From Ensifer oleiphilus (GTDB lineage: Bacteria > Pseudomonadota > Alphaproteobacteria > Rhizobiales > Rhizobiaceae), in NCBI RefSeq assembly GCF_013371465.1, contig NZ_JABWDU010000010.1:124001-188000 (forward strand): 64,000 nt of DNA. Reading direction: 5' to 3'. A model generated the notes under the pieces. That model did no database searches and was not told where the DNA came from. It worked only from the letters and a program-made list of their open reading frames with translations. Shown here piece by piece: positions 1 through 9,420 of this stretch; position 1 is the first letter of the stretch; each line of letters begins with the position of its first letter. A program made the position numbers and the translations under genes.

Positions 1-981
1 CTGCCGGATGCCATGGCGAGAGCCGGCATTCGCCACGATATCTTCCCGCCGAGCGCCGAGCCGGGGACCGTGATCGGTGACGTGACGGCGAAGGCAGCCG
101 ATGAAACCGGGCTTGCAGCAGGTACACCGGTGGTGATGGGCGGCGGCGACTGCCAGATCGGCGCGGCCGGTCTCGGCGTCGTCAACGAAGGTGATTGCGC
201 CGTGCTCGGCGGCACTTTCTGGCAGCAGGTAGTCAATGTGGCGCCATCCGTTACGGATCCGTCGATGGATCTGCGCATCAACCCGCATGTCGTGACGGGT
301 CTCAACCAGGCCGAGGCCATCAGCTTCTTCGTCGGCATCGTCATGCGCTGGTTCCGCGACAGCTTCGGCGCAGAGGAAATCGCCGCTGCCGGCAGCGGTG
401 GCGACGCCTATCGTTTGCTGGAGCAGAAGGCGGCGCTTGTTCCCCCAGGCGCCTACGGCATTATCCCTGTGTTCTCGGACGTGATGCACTATGGAAAATG
501 GTATCACGCGGCCCCGTCACTGCTGAACCTCTCCATCGACCCGGAGAAATCCGGCAAGGCAGCAATCTTTCGCGCCCTGCAGGAAAACGCGGCCATCGTC
601 GCGGCCCGCAACCTCGCCGCCATTTTCAAGCTTTCCGGCAAGTCGCCTGAAAAGATCGTCTTTGCGGCCGGCGCCTCCAAGTCCGCCCATTGGTCTCAGA
701 TTCTTTCGGATGCAACCGGACTGCCGGTTGTCACGCCTGTGGTCAAGGAAGCGACGGCTCTCGGCTGTGCGGCCGCAGCGGCAATCGGTGTCGGGCTCCA
801 CCGCGACTTCGTCGAGGCTGCCGAAAGCTGGGTTCGTTGGGACCGGCATTTCGAACCCAATCTCGAACACAAGGCGATCTACGATAACGCTGGCGAGCGT
901 TGGGCCCGTGCCTACGCTCTTCAGCGTCAATTGGTCGATGAGGGCGTCACCACGGCCATGTGGAAGGCTCCCGGTCTGTAA
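1..981 (+). CDS. lsrK: Autoinducer-2 kinase LsrK, C-terminal part
   Basis: This is a FGGY-family carbohydrate kinase. The reading frame is open from base 1, so the N-terminal part lies outside the window; 326 residues are visible, against about 530 for a complete LsrK. LsrK phosphorylates imported autoinducer-2 (a DPD derivative) in the cytoplasm. The visible part carries the glycine-rich nucleotide-binding segment of the C-terminal FGGY domain (GGGDCQIGAAGLG, then LGGTFWQ) and a late AAGASKS motif. The assignment to AI-2 rather than another sugar rests mainly on the lsrG gene 54 bp downstream on the same strand. Another FGGY kinase (for example of the xylulokinase branch) is less likely. Confidence 0.85.
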   Translation: MPDAMARAGIRHDIFPPSAEPGTVIGDVTAKAADETGLAAGTPVVMGGGDCQIGAAGLGVVNEGDCAVLGGTFWQQVVNVAPSVTDPSMDLRINPHVVTGLNQAEAISFFVGIVMRWFRDSFGAEEIAAAGSGGDAYRLLEQKAALVPPGAYGIIPVFSDVMHYGKWYHAAPSLLNLSIDPEKSGKAAIFRALQENAAIVAARNLAAIFKLSGKSPEKIVFAAGASKSAHWSQILSDATGLPVVTPVVKEATALGCAAAAAIGVGLHRDFVEAAESWVRWDRHFEPNLEHKAIYDNAGERWARAYALQRQLVDEGVTTAMWKAPGL

Positions 982-1035
982 ACCCTTTCATCGCACGCAC
1001 CAGCGTGCCGCTCTAACGTTACCAAGGAATACGAC

Positions 1036-1335
1036 ATGCTCATTCAGATGGTCAGCATCAACGTCAAGGAAGGCCATGCCGCCGAATTTCTCGAGGCCTT
1101 TCGGATCAATTACGAAGGTACGCGCAAAGAGCCGGGCAACCTGCGTTTCGACGTCCTACGCGACCCGCAGGACGAAAACACCTTTCTGATCTACGAAGTC
1201 TTTCAATCTGCAGAGGCCCTGGAAGACCATCGCAAGACTGAGCACTACAAGGAATGCGTCCGCATTATTGATCCCATTCTGGCTGGTCCGCGGACCAAGC
1301 TTTACTATAACGCCGAGATGGCAGACTTTCTCTAA
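1036..1335 (+). CDS. lsrG: LsrG, phospho-AI-2 isomerase
   Basis: This is a 99-residue antibiotic-biosynthesis-monooxygenase (ABM) fold protein, the usual LsrG length. LsrG converts phosphorylated AI-2 (P-HPD) to its 3-hydroxy-2,4-dione isomer before thiolase cleavage. The sequence MLIQMVSINVKEGHAAEFL and the conserved stretch around RFDVLRDPQDENTF, with HRKTEHY further on, are typical of the family. An AAGGAATACGAC segment provides the ribosome binding site. It follows lsrK directly, so the two are probably co-transcribed. A generic YgiN-like quinol monooxygenase is the alternative, made unlikely by the context. Confidence 0.88.
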   Translation: MLIQMVSINVKEGHAAEFLEAFRINYEGTRKEPGNLRFDVLRDPQDENTFLIYEVFQSAEALEDHRKTEHYKECVRIIDPILAGPRTKLYYNAEMADFL

Positions 1336-1469
1336 AACGCCCGTGCGTTCGACGCCGCGAAGGTCGACCCGATGGCGCCCGCAAGAAGGGCGGCGCGGTA
1401 TCCGGTGTATAGCGTCGTCGCGCCACAACCTGTGTCGCTGCGCACGATGGCTGAAAGCGATGCGTCGGC

Positions 1470-2609
1470 CTAGTTCGGGGCGATCGCCCTCACGCCGGCA
1501 GGGCTGAGGCGACCGCATCGCCAGACGCCATAAGCGTCGTGTGTGTCCCAGTCGTAGTAGAACGCGGCCATCAATTGCCCCGACGACATCAAGGCTTGAA
1601 ACACGGACCGCGTCGCCGCAATTGCGTCGGCGCGGTTTCGGTCGTCGAACGGGCATGAGCGGGCGGCGTTTGCCACCCCCCATTCGGTGACCCAGCAGGG
1701 CTTTCCCCTATCTCCGGCCGTACAGAAACGAAGGAGTTCGCGGATATAATTGGCAAGCTTCGGCCCCGCCTTGCGTCCCGGATAGACGTGAATGCCATAG
1801 GCGTCGACATACCTGTCGAGCCCGAGCGATTTCAGGAGTGCGATCACGTCTTCCGGGTCGAGGCGCTCCATGCCCTTTTGGTCGGACTCCCCGGCATTCA
1901 TGTCCGAAAGGCCGGCGGAGACGACCACCGCGTTCCTGCTGAAGATCGTCGCCTTCAACTCCTGCCTCGTCATTCTGGCAATCTCGACATAGATCGCCAA
2001 TCCACGCTCGAAAGCTTCGCGGTTGCGGATATCGGGCACGCGGCGCGGCGTAACGGCGCCGGGTTCGCGAAACACGATGAGGTCGCCATTGTAGGCGCTG
2101 TAGTTGATTTCGTTGCCAGGTTCGACCGCCACGAGCGGGACGCCGGCATCGTCCATTCGGCGAAGTGCCGCCTTGAGGTTTTCCCGATATCTCTCCAAAT
2201 CGATATCGGAAAGGCGACGTATGTCCCAGATCCGCCCGTAACCCGTTCGGGCGTCAACATCGTCGGCATAAAAATCGGGGTTCGTTAGCTGGATTTCCAG
2301 CAGGATTTTCAGCCCGAGGCCATGAGCGATCTCGACGGCGTCGATGCTCCTGGCGACCGGGGCCGACAGGGACAGCCGCACATGCGTTGCACCACTCGCG
2401 GCGATCTCACCCAGGACTTTCCTCTGCTCATCCGGTGTCAGCCAGGCGAGATTGACCCTGTTGATCCCGAAGATGCCGGTGGCGTTTCGATCCCGTTCGA
2501 TCGCCGTGACAGGTTCGATGGCAAAAAGCGAAAGCAGCGCGCAAAGAAGGACTCTGCGCGCTACGGCAGTCCACACCCAGCGCTCAGATCCCAATCTGGC
2601 CGAGCACAT
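1470..2609 (-). CDS. Secreted glycoside-hydrolase-like protein of the EPS locus
   Basis: This protein of about 379 residues has an N-terminal signal peptide (hydrophobic VARRVLLCALLSLFAIEPVTA) and a (beta/alpha)8 glycosidase-like body. Two features point to clan GH-A: a GNEINYSAY segment, where the Glu fits the acid/base position, and TEWGVAN near residue 300, where the Glu fits the nucleophile. The exact family is not recognised. It is the last gene of the leftward exopolysaccharide block and overlaps the end of the upstream pyruvyl-transferase gene by 26 bp. An alternative GTG start at 2576, just after that stop, would give a shorter n-region. A likely role is trimming or releasing the polysaccharide outside the cytoplasmic membrane; this is inferred from the fold, signal peptide and location. 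Confidence 0.65.
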   Translation of the reverse strand: MCSARLGSERWVWTAVARRVLLCALLSLFAIEPVTAIERDRNATGIFGINRVNLAWLTPDEQRKVLGEIAASGATHVRLSLSAPVARSIDAVEIAHGLGLKILLEIQLTNPDFYADDVDARTGYGRIWDIRRLSDIDLERYRENLKAALRRMDDAGVPLVAVEPGNEINYSAYNGDLIVFREPGAVTPRRVPDIRNREAFERGLAIYVEIARMTRQELKATIFSRNAVVVSAGLSDMNAGESDQKGMERLDPEDVIALLKSLGLDRYVDAYGIHVYPGRKAGPKLANYIRELLRFCTAGDRGKPCWVTEWGVANAARSCPFDDRNRADAIAATRSVFQALMSSGQLMAAFYYDWDTHDAYGVWRCGRLSPAGVRAIAPN

Positions 2610-3756
2610 TTCTGAAGTTGGCTTCACAGGCGCTGTAACGGTCGATCGCCGCCTCTGCGTCGATCGTGGAGAGGAAATTCGAGAGATAGGTGCGCTTGTC
2701 CGCTTCGCGGTTCCAGGTCGCCGCCTCGATATAGGGGAAGCCGATGAACTCCAGCATTTCACGCATGCGGTCGTCCACGGCGATCATCAGTGCGGGAACA
2801 CCCGCCTGCATGCCGATGATGCAACCATGGAACCTGCGGCCGAAGCACATGTCCCTGCTCGTGGTCCAGGTGCGCCACTGGTTGGTGTCGAAGAAGGCGA
2901 TCAGCTCGTGCTCGCGCTGCCACTTTTCCTTGTGCTTGTATTGCGTCGCTCCGGTAATGCGTCCGCGGGCGCGATCGTAGACCGGCGTAGCATCGTCACC
3001 CGGCAGTTCCAGATTGTAGGCGATGACTTCATCCTGGACGACGTAGCTCGCAACGGATTTCGGGCCTAGCAGTGCGTGGGCGTCGACGATCGTGTCGGCG
3101 ACGCTGCCGAGATAACCGCCGAAGGCGATATTCTGCGCATCAGCCAATGCTGGATTGGCGAGTGCCATCAGCGACCGGACCATTTGATCGGGTGCGAAGT
3201 AGAGCGAGGGGCAGCCGGTCGGCTTGACGAATTTCATTCCCTGCTCTTTCAGGAACTCCGCGGTAAAATAGCCCCGTGTCAGGAAGTAGCTTTCCCTGTT
3301 CCTGAGAACATCGAGGAACTTGAGCGTTCCGGCCGGCAGCAGTTCCTTGAGGCCTTCCTTGCGCTGGATGCCGATGCCCATCACCACCACGGGCATCTTC
3401 AGCTTGGCGAATACCTCGGCCTCGAGATCGGCGGAATATCCGGGCCGCAAGAGGTTGGCGGACGCAAAGACGCAGATGTCGAATTCGCGGTTGGCTTGTT
3501 CGTAAAGATCGTCCGAAGCACGGTTGTTGACGAGGTGCCAGAACGGAACATAGGTGACATCGTGCCCTCGCAGGCTCTGGGCAGCTCCCTCGCCGATCAG
3601 GTAATTGCCGGTGTTGGCAATTTTCCTCACCTGGGAGAGGAAGTCTTTCTTTGCCGTCACCTCGTCAAAATACGGGCGATGATGCACCGTCAGACCCGAA
3701 ACCGAGCCGATCGTGCGCTGCAGATACGAGGGAATCCCAGTAAGTAAGATACGCAT
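2584..3756 (-). CDS. Polysaccharide pyruvyl transferase family protein
   Basis: A 390-residue protein of the pyruvyl-transferase family, which transfers pyruvate from phosphoenolpyruvate to sugar hydroxyls as ketals. The start MRILLTGIPSY is chosen because AAGGACA precedes it; the frame is open 35 codons further upstream without a better site. Family-like features are NTGNYLIGEGA near residue 50, a central VMGIGIQ, PTGCPSLYF and the C-terminal GRRFHGCIIGMQAGVPALMIAVDDRMREML block. It resembles the next gene upstream along its whole length (see the ordered motifs GNYLIGEGA, PTGCPS, FFDTNQWR, GRRFHG), so the two are tandem paralogues. The substrate is not known. Galactoglucan-type EPS is pyruvylated on galactose, which fits. 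Confidence 0.8.
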   Translation of the reverse strand: MRILLTGIPSYLQRTIGSVSGLTVHHRPYFDEVTAKKDFLSQVRKIANTGNYLIGEGAAQSLRGHDVTYVPFWHLVNNRASDDLYEQANREFDICVFASANLLRPGYSADLEAEVFAKLKMPVVVMGIGIQRKEGLKELLPAGTLKFLDVLRNRESYFLTRGYFTAEFLKEQGMKFVKPTGCPSLYFAPDQMVRSLMALANPALADAQNIAFGGYLGSVADTIVDAHALLGPKSVASYVVQDEVIAYNLELPGDDATPVYDRARGRITGATQYKHKEKWQREHELIAFFDTNQWRTWTTSRDMCFGRRFHGCIIGMQAGVPALMIAVDDRMREMLEFIGFPYIEAATWNREADKRTYLSNFLSTIDAEAAIDRYSACEANFRNVLGQIGI

Positions 3757-3795
3757 AACTGTCCTTTGAACGAGCCCTTGGGAGGATGCCGGGTG

Positions 3796-3846
3796 CAGCC
3801 AGAGCGTTTCCGGCATGAACGGAGGCCGCCCAGAACGCTCTGGCTG
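3796..3846. repeat. Intercistronic palindrome, 13-bp stem
   Basis: The arms CAGCCAGAGCGTT (3796-3808) and AACGCTCTGGCTG (3834-3846) are perfectly complementary around a 25-nt loop. It sits in the 147-bp gap between the two tandem pyruvyl-transferase genes. No T-run follows on either strand, so it is not a standard rho-independent terminator. It resembles the short intergenic mosaic elements (RIME type) common in rhizobia, or an mRNA-processing hairpin. Confidence 0.6.
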
Positions 3847-3903
3847 TCTGTTTGCAAGCACGTCCTGGCGAAAAGACCGGGACGCAGCTGGACCGGAATT
3901 GCT

Positions 3904-5082
3904 CTACTGACCGATGCCGATTTCCCGCAGCGTCGAACGGAACGCCCGTTCGCGATCGGAATATCTGTCGACGAGTTCTGAGGCATTGAGCTTCTTCAGG
4001 TGGCCGGCGACGAAGTCGCTGCGATCGTCGGCGCTGTCGATCTCGTTGATATCGACCGCCGGCAATCCGGTGTAGCCGAGCATTTCGCGCATCCGGTCGT
4101 CCACTGCCACCATCAGGCTCGGGACGCCTGCCTGCATGGCAATGATCGAGCCGTGGAAGCGGCGGCCCAGGTTGAAATCCATCGACGACGCCCAGGCCCT
4201 CCACTGGTTGGTGTCAAAGAAGGTGCGCACCTGGAACGGCTTGCCGAGCCTGTCGGCGCCGGGATAGGCGAGATTGCCGACCATCGTGCCCGAGGCGGTG
4301 TCGTAGACCCGTCCCTCTCCATTGGGCTCGACACTCATGTCGAAATGGAGAAACTCATCCTGAACCACGTATTGCGGGACGCTGTCGCCGCCGGGCAGAG
4401 CCTTGGCATCGAGCACCGTATCCTGGTTGCCGCCGAGGTAGCCGGAAAAAATCGTGCGTGCCTTGGAGACGTCGACCTCGGGCAGTTTCTTGAGCGATTT
4501 TCGCATATTGTCCGGCATGAAGTAGACAGATGGGCAGCCCGTCGGCCGCACGAACTTGAAGCCCTGGTCCTTGAGAAAACCTTCGGTCTCGAAGCCGCGC
4601 GTCAGGAAGAAGTGCTCCCGCTCCTTGAGGATGGCAAGGAGCCGTTTGGTACCCTCCGGCAGATTGTTCTCCAGGTCCTTGCGGTTCTGTTGTCCGATGC
4701 CGAGCATGACGATCGGCATCTTGAGCTTCTCGAGCACGTCCGCTTCAGCGTCGGCCGACAGGCCCTTGCGCAACAGATTGGCGCAGGTGAAGACGCAGAT
4801 ATCGAAGTTGGCGTTGAACTCGTCGAGGCCGACGCCATTCTTGGCGCAATTGTAGAGATGCCAGAACGGCACATGCTTGGCGTGGGGTGAAAGCGCCCTG
4901 AGCGCACCTTCGCCGATGAGGTAGTTGCCGGTGTTGCTGATATTGCGCAGCTCCTGCAGAAATTCCTCTTTCGTCTCCGGTTGTTTCTGGCGCTCCGCAT
5001 AGGAGACGGACAAACCGTGAGCGCCATTCACGAGGCGCGTATAGTGACCGGGAATACCCGTCACGAGAATCCTTGCAGGCAT
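3904..5082 (-). CDS. Polysaccharide pyruvyl transferase family protein
   Basis: A 392-residue pyruvyl-transferase-family protein and tandem paralogue of the gene that follows it. The start MPARILVTGIPGHY is supported by AGAAAGG just upstream; the open frame extends 13 codons further. It shares SNTGNYLIGEGALR, VMLGIGQQ, PTGCPSVYF, FFDTNQWRAW and GRRFHGSIIAMQAGVPSLMVAVDDRM with its neighbour, in the same order. It probably adds pyruvate ketals, or a related modification, to the lipid-linked oligosaccharide in the cytoplasm. The stop of the upstream glycosyltransferase lies 35 bp inside this gene's upstream side (5118), so both belong to the same leftward operon. Confidence 0.8.
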   Translation of the reverse strand: MPARILVTGIPGHYTRLVNGAHGLSVSYAERQKQPETKEEFLQELRNISNTGNYLIGEGALRALSPHAKHVPFWHLYNCAKNGVGLDEFNANFDICVFTCANLLRKGLSADAEADVLEKLKMPIVMLGIGQQNRKDLENNLPEGTKRLLAILKEREHFFLTRGFETEGFLKDQGFKFVRPTGCPSVYFMPDNMRKSLKKLPEVDVSKARTIFSGYLGGNQDTVLDAKALPGGDSVPQYVVQDEFLHFDMSVEPNGEGRVYDTASGTMVGNLAYPGADRLGKPFQVRTFFDTNQWRAWASSMDFNLGRRFHGSIIAMQAGVPSLMVAVDDRMREMLGYTGLPAVDINEIDSADDRSDFVAGHLKKLNASELVDRYSDRERAFRSTLREIGIGQ

Positions 5083-5117
5083 GCAATCGACCTTTCTGCT
5101 TAAAAGAAGGCGTGGGC

Positions 5118-7793
5118 TCAACCAACCGCCCGGATGCCGGCGTCAACCGCCGGGTCCGAGGGAAAGACGGCGGTTCTTGCCTGGGACGAGTTGTCGACCC
5201 AGGTGTCGCACCACGCGAGAAACTGCGAAAACGAGGATGTCCACGAACGACGGGCTGCAGTCTTGATGCAACCTTCAATCAGCGGAGCAAGTTGGTCCGG
5301 GTTGCGAGCAACCTTTTCGATAACGTCGGCCATCGATCGGACGACTTCGGGATCGGCCGCCGCATGGATCAGCACGCCGTCTTCGCCATCGACGATCAGT
5401 TCATCGACGGCGCCAACCGACGTGGCGATCGGCACGCATCCGAGCTGCTGCGCCTCGGCGATGACGAGCGGAGCCCCTTCCCAGCGCGAGGGCATGACGA
5501 GCACATCCGCCCAGGACAGCGCCTTGATGAGTTCCTTGCTCGCAAAGGCCGGCGGGCGGACGTCGACCGAGAGATCCTTCAGTCGCTCCGTCCAGGAGGC
5601 GCTGGTATCGGCGAGAATTTCCCCGCCGATGGCGCGCGCTTCGAACCGAACATTCCTTGCGCGCAGCTCAGACAGGGTCGCGGCCAGCCGATCGATGCCC
5701 TTCTGCCGGTCGAGACGACCCAGATAGAGCACGCGCAACGGCGCGTCGCCGCGCGGCTGTCTCCTAGTTGAGAAGACTTCCGTCTGAACCTTTGGCGGCA
5801 CAGAAAAGCCCGCGCTGTTTGCGACGGCGAAGACCTTTGCGTGTGGCACGCCGAAACTGTGCAGGTAAGTCTTGAGCTGCTCCGAGCAAGTCAGAAACGC
5901 GTCGTAGCAATGCTCGTGGGCGATCGCGGCAAAAGGCTGGCCCGCGGGACGCTTGAACGCCGTGTTGTCGACGACGTGTAGGTAACATGCGGTACGCGTC
6001 CCCTCGGAGCGCAGCCGCGCGATGAGGGGGTGGACGGCCATGACATGGTTGTTGATCACCAGGTCGAAACCTGAAAGCTGGCCCTTCAAAGCTTGCCAGT
6101 CGACCCCGTGCTCTTCAGCGATGAAGTCCTGGCCGAGGAAGGAGCCCGACCCACCCCATGCGGGAACGCCGAGATCCCAGAAGTGGATGTGATCAAAGCT
6201 CTGATCGAACTCGTCGATGACGTCCATCTTCGCGCTGCCGAGTACGAACAGATGCGTCTCGAAACCGGTGCGCTTCAGTTCGCGCGCAACGGCATAAACG
6301 ACCTTCTCGGCGCCGCCGAAAGATGCGTTCGGCACCAGAAGTGCTGCGGTCCGCTTGCCGGCGCTGTGCCCGAGCGGCAGGACGGGCGAGCCACCGACTT
6401 CCCTGCGCAGTTCCCGATAGAGCTCGCCATAGGGAACCAGCCGCGAAGGCCGCCATGTCCAACGCTTGCCCGAGGTGTGACGCAACGGGCTTGAGGCAAT
6501 CGCGTTGATGCAATTGACCATCATCTGCTGCGGCGTGATCAGCGATCGGCGCGGCAGGCTCTTGGGGAAGGGAAAGCGAACCTTCAGCAAAGTCACCGTC
6601 GGCCAGACCTGTTGGTTGCCGATCGATGCGAACCACTCCACCGCATTGTTCAGGATCACGTCCCTGACGAGCGGGGTCGGGACGAAAACGAGGTCGGCGG
6701 ATCCTACATTTTGAGATCCTGCCGGCAGGGCAATCGCCTCGATGCCGCGCTTCGCGCCGTCATTGGCGAGTTGCACGAACAATGCGTTGGTGTTTTCGCT
6801 CAACCGCTCCAGGTGGGCGAGAATGTTCGGAAGCATGCGTGAGCGCAGCAGCAGATCGAAAGCCGAACCACTGCCCGCCACGAGAAAGGGGGGGAAGTGC
6901 ACATTGTCTGGCTCGCCGACATTCGCCCAGAACGCCGGGATGATATCATCAAGGCGAAGCACGGTCGGTGATTTGCTCGGATCGGTAAACAACGAGATCG
7001 ATGCATTTTCCGTGCGGGCGAAGAGATACCGGGGGGCCTCCTCATGCTCGAAATCCACGAGCATCGGCCGTCGGTAGAGCGCTTTGTGGCGTTTTCTGAG
7101 GTAGCTGACCGATGTGGCGCGTTCGCGGTTGGCTTCCTTGAATCGGCTTTCGGCGCGCAAGCGATATTCGAAGACCGTGTCGTGGCACGGGACCCCGACG
7201 AAGCCGTTCTCAATGCAGGACAACCAGAATTCCCAGTCTTCGAAGCCGTTCTGCCGGTCATCGCTGAAGCGCACGCCTGAGCGGAAAACGTCGATGGAGA
7301 TCAGCGATCCCGTGTCGCAAATATTGTCCGTGATGCAATGCGCCAGCCGCGAGTATTGATTGCCGTAATGCGCGCGCCAGGATACGGAGAACGTGTCGAT
7401 ATTGGTATAGACCCAGCCACAGGCAGTATCGATGAGCTTTTGGTAAAGTGTTTCGATCGTGCGCGGAAGAACGCGGTTGTCGGCATCGAGGAAGTACACC
7501 GCCCGAGCCTCAGGCAGTTGCTCGACAATGAAGTCGATGGCGCGATTGCGGGCGCCACCCGGTCCCGCATTGCGGCCGAATATCACGTGAATGAACGGAT
7601 GGGCCGCGGCGTAGAGCAACAGCTGGTCGAATGTCTCGTGGCAGGGGTCTCCATCGACCGAAACCACGATCGCAAGCCGGGATGTGCTGAGGTCGGACGC
7701 CAGTGCAGATTCGATGGCTTCCAGGACAAGCGCCGCATGACCGTAGAGCGGCATCGCGATAGCGATGAGATCAGCCTCCGGGTTACCGGACAT
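5118..7793 (-). CDS. Two-domain glycosyltransferase, GT2 plus GT4
   Basis: An 891-residue fusion. The N-terminal part (about residues 8-250) is a GT2/GT-A domain: IAMPLYGHA, VVSVDGDP, NAGPGGARNRAID and the metal-binding FLDADN. The C-terminal part (about 485-880) is a GT4/GT-B domain beginning ALLVPNASFGGAEKVVYAV and ending with the EX7E-type SRWEGAPLVIAEAQQ near residue 770. The region between them is poorly conserved. The start has GGAGG seven bases upstream and overlaps the preceding gene by 11 bp, indicating translational coupling. Such fusions can add two successive sugars to a repeat unit. It sits second in the leftward block, where Sinorhizobium galactoglucan clusters also have a glycosyltransferase. 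Confidence 0.85.
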   Translation of the reverse strand: MSGNPEADLIAIAMPLYGHAALVLEAIESALASDLSTSRLAIVVSVDGDPCHETFDQLLLYAAAHPFIHVIFGRNAGPGGARNRAIDFIVEQLPEARAVYFLDADNRVLPRTIETLYQKLIDTACGWVYTNIDTFSVSWRAHYGNQYSRLAHCITDNICDTGSLISIDVFRSGVRFSDDRQNGFEDWEFWLSCIENGFVGVPCHDTVFEYRLRAESRFKEANRERATSVSYLRKRHKALYRRPMLVDFEHEEAPRYLFARTENASISLFTDPSKSPTVLRLDDIIPAFWANVGEPDNVHFPPFLVAGSGSAFDLLLRSRMLPNILAHLERLSENTNALFVQLANDGAKRGIEAIALPAGSQNVGSADLVFVPTPLVRDVILNNAVEWFASIGNQQVWPTVTLLKVRFPFPKSLPRRSLITPQQMMVNCINAIASSPLRHTSGKRWTWRPSRLVPYGELYRELRREVGGSPVLPLGHSAGKRTAALLVPNASFGGAEKVVYAVARELKRTGFETHLFVLGSAKMDVIDEFDQSFDHIHFWDLGVPAWGGSGSFLGQDFIAEEHGVDWQALKGQLSGFDLVINNHVMAVHPLIARLRSEGTRTACYLHVVDNTAFKRPAGQPFAAIAHEHCYDAFLTCSEQLKTYLHSFGVPHAKVFAVANSAGFSVPPKVQTEVFSTRRQPRGDAPLRVLYLGRLDRQKGIDRLAATLSELRARNVRFEARAIGGEILADTSASWTERLKDLSVDVRPPAFASKELIKALSWADVLVMPSRWEGAPLVIAEAQQLGCVPIATSVGAVDELIVDGEDGVLIHAAADPEVVRSMADVIEKVARNPDQLAPLIEGCIKTAARRSWTSSFSQFLAWCDTWVDNSSQARTAVFPSDPAVDAGIRAVG

Positions 7794-9264
7794 TCAGGGC
7801 CTCCGTCGATTGCTTGACCAGTCGGAAGCTCGACACCTTGAGCCAGCAGAAATCGACGCTGTCACCCGCCGCCCGGCTGAGGATGATCAGATCCATCGGA
7901 ACACGGATCGCTTCGTCCATCTGCATGGTGATGCTGATGGATTGCTGAGCACCGACCTCTCGCCAACCGCTGAACAGCGTCGAGGGTTTCACCGTGCCCT
8001 TGCGTGCGAGTTCGGCGACCTCCGCGCGGGCGTTCGAACTGGCCGGGCTCAAGAGAAAGCTGACGGCTGCCGGCGCGCCTTTGGGGTGATCGATAATGGC
8101 GCTTGCCGACAACGAGACCGTGCCAGGCTCGATGGCGCGATTGATCGTACCGGCCGAAATGCCGCTTGCCAGGGGATGACAGACGATTGCGTGTTCATGG
8201 TCGAGAAACCGGATGGTCTGGAAATCCGGGACGATTTGAGTGACGGAGACGTCCGCAATCTGGCTGAGCTTGTCCAGCCCAAGCCTGTAATCGACGGTGA
8301 ATTGCCCTTCCAGCAAGCTGGTGGGAGCAATCATGTTCGCGGTGCTGGCAGGCTTGACCCCGGGTAAGCCCGTGAACACCCTGAACGCGAGCGGGCGCAG
8401 GTCGAGGTCAGGATGGGGATGTTCCGAGCGCGCCGAATATCGCTCGCTGGCGATATGATGACCAAGCGAAAGGGCAAGCGCGTCCGAGCCGCTGGCGGAC
8501 ACCCGCAGACGAAGGGTCCTTGCCGCGCCACCGCAGGCACGCGGCAGCGAAAAGAAATTCCAGCCGTTGACCAGGCCGACATAGGGAACGTTCCATTCCG
8601 CAATGCCTTCACCGCTTTCCAGATAGCTCAATGTAACGATCAGCTCGCCACTGCCCTTCGGCAATGCGTGGAGGTGAAGGGAAAAGCCGGCGACGCCGAG
8701 GCTTGAGACGGGCAGAAGTTGCTCAATGAACGCGCTGCTCAACAGCTGTCCCACGCCCTCGTCCTTCGGATCGGCAAAGGGATCGTGCGCAAAGACTTCG
8801 GCAACCGGCTCCCAGTTTCGGGCGTGGAAGGCGTCTTCCAAGAGACGATAGTTTTCAAAGAGCTCTTCACGCTCGCGCCGAAGCATTGCGAGCTCAGACG
8901 TGATCGACGACGTGTATCTGGCCAGACGACCGACGCCGTCTTCGACAAGTGCCCGCAGAAGGGCAGAGCTCTCCGCCACATTGACAGGATCAAGACGCAG
9001 GACCGCCAACTCCGGAACTGTGCGCAAGGCCGAGAGGCGCGCAAGCCCCTTCTTCAGATCCGCCTCTCCCTTTTCGGAAAATGCGACGGCAGCGATCGGA
9101 AAACTATCCTTCAGCATGTCGAAGGAGCTGTCATCAGATTCCAGGTAATCCACGAGATGGGCGATGTTGCTGCCCTGCAGGATCGCCCGATCGCGATCCG
9201 ACGCCAGCAGCAGCTTCTTCAAACCGAGCCGTGGGCCCAAGGCGGATTGTCTTACTTCTTGCAC
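7783..9264 (-). CDS. Hypothetical EPS-locus protein
   Basis: A 493-residue protein without signal peptide or membrane segments. It is the first gene of the leftward EPS operon. The start is GTG with GAGGG six bases upstream. The middle part (about residues 180-290) is rich in beta-strand-like stretches (GFSLHLHALPKGSGELIVTLSYL), suggesting a jelly-roll or carbohydrate-binding module. A hydrophilic Arg/Glu-rich helix (ELAMLRREREELFENYRLL) lies near residue 130. I recall a rhizobial domain of unknown function (DUF6212) with this kind of context but cannot confirm it. By position it matches the first gene (expA1/wgaA) of the S. meliloti galactoglucan A block. Confidence 0.7.
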   Translation of the reverse strand: MQEVRQSALGPRLGLKKLLLASDRDRAILQGSNIAHLVDYLESDDSSFDMLKDSFPIAAVAFSEKGEADLKKGLARLSALRTVPELAVLRLDPVNVAESSALLRALVEDGVGRLARYTSSITSELAMLRREREELFENYRLLEDAFHARNWEPVAEVFAHDPFADPKDEGVGQLLSSAFIEQLLPVSSLGVAGFSLHLHALPKGSGELIVTLSYLESGEGIAEWNVPYVGLVNGWNFFSLPRACGGAARTLRLRVSASGSDALALSLGHHIASERYSARSEHPHPDLDLRPLAFRVFTGLPGVKPASTANMIAPTSLLEGQFTVDYRLGLDKLSQIADVSVTQIVPDFQTIRFLDHEHAIVCHPLASGISAGTINRAIEPGTVSLSASAIIDHPKGAPAAVSFLLSPASSNARAEVAELARKGTVKPSTLFSGWREVGAQQSISITMQMDEAIRVPMDLIILSRAAGDSVDFCWLKVSSFRLVKQSTEALNVR

Positions 9265-9420
9265 GTAACGCCCTCAGAAGAAACGATAACGCATATCGGT
9301 GGAGTTCCGAATGGGCGACATCTATACTATCGAAACCATTCATCACACTGATTACGTAGCAGTGAATTTTGCGATGCACAACGACAAAATACATGACTTC
9401 CGCAGGAATAAACTTCACAT

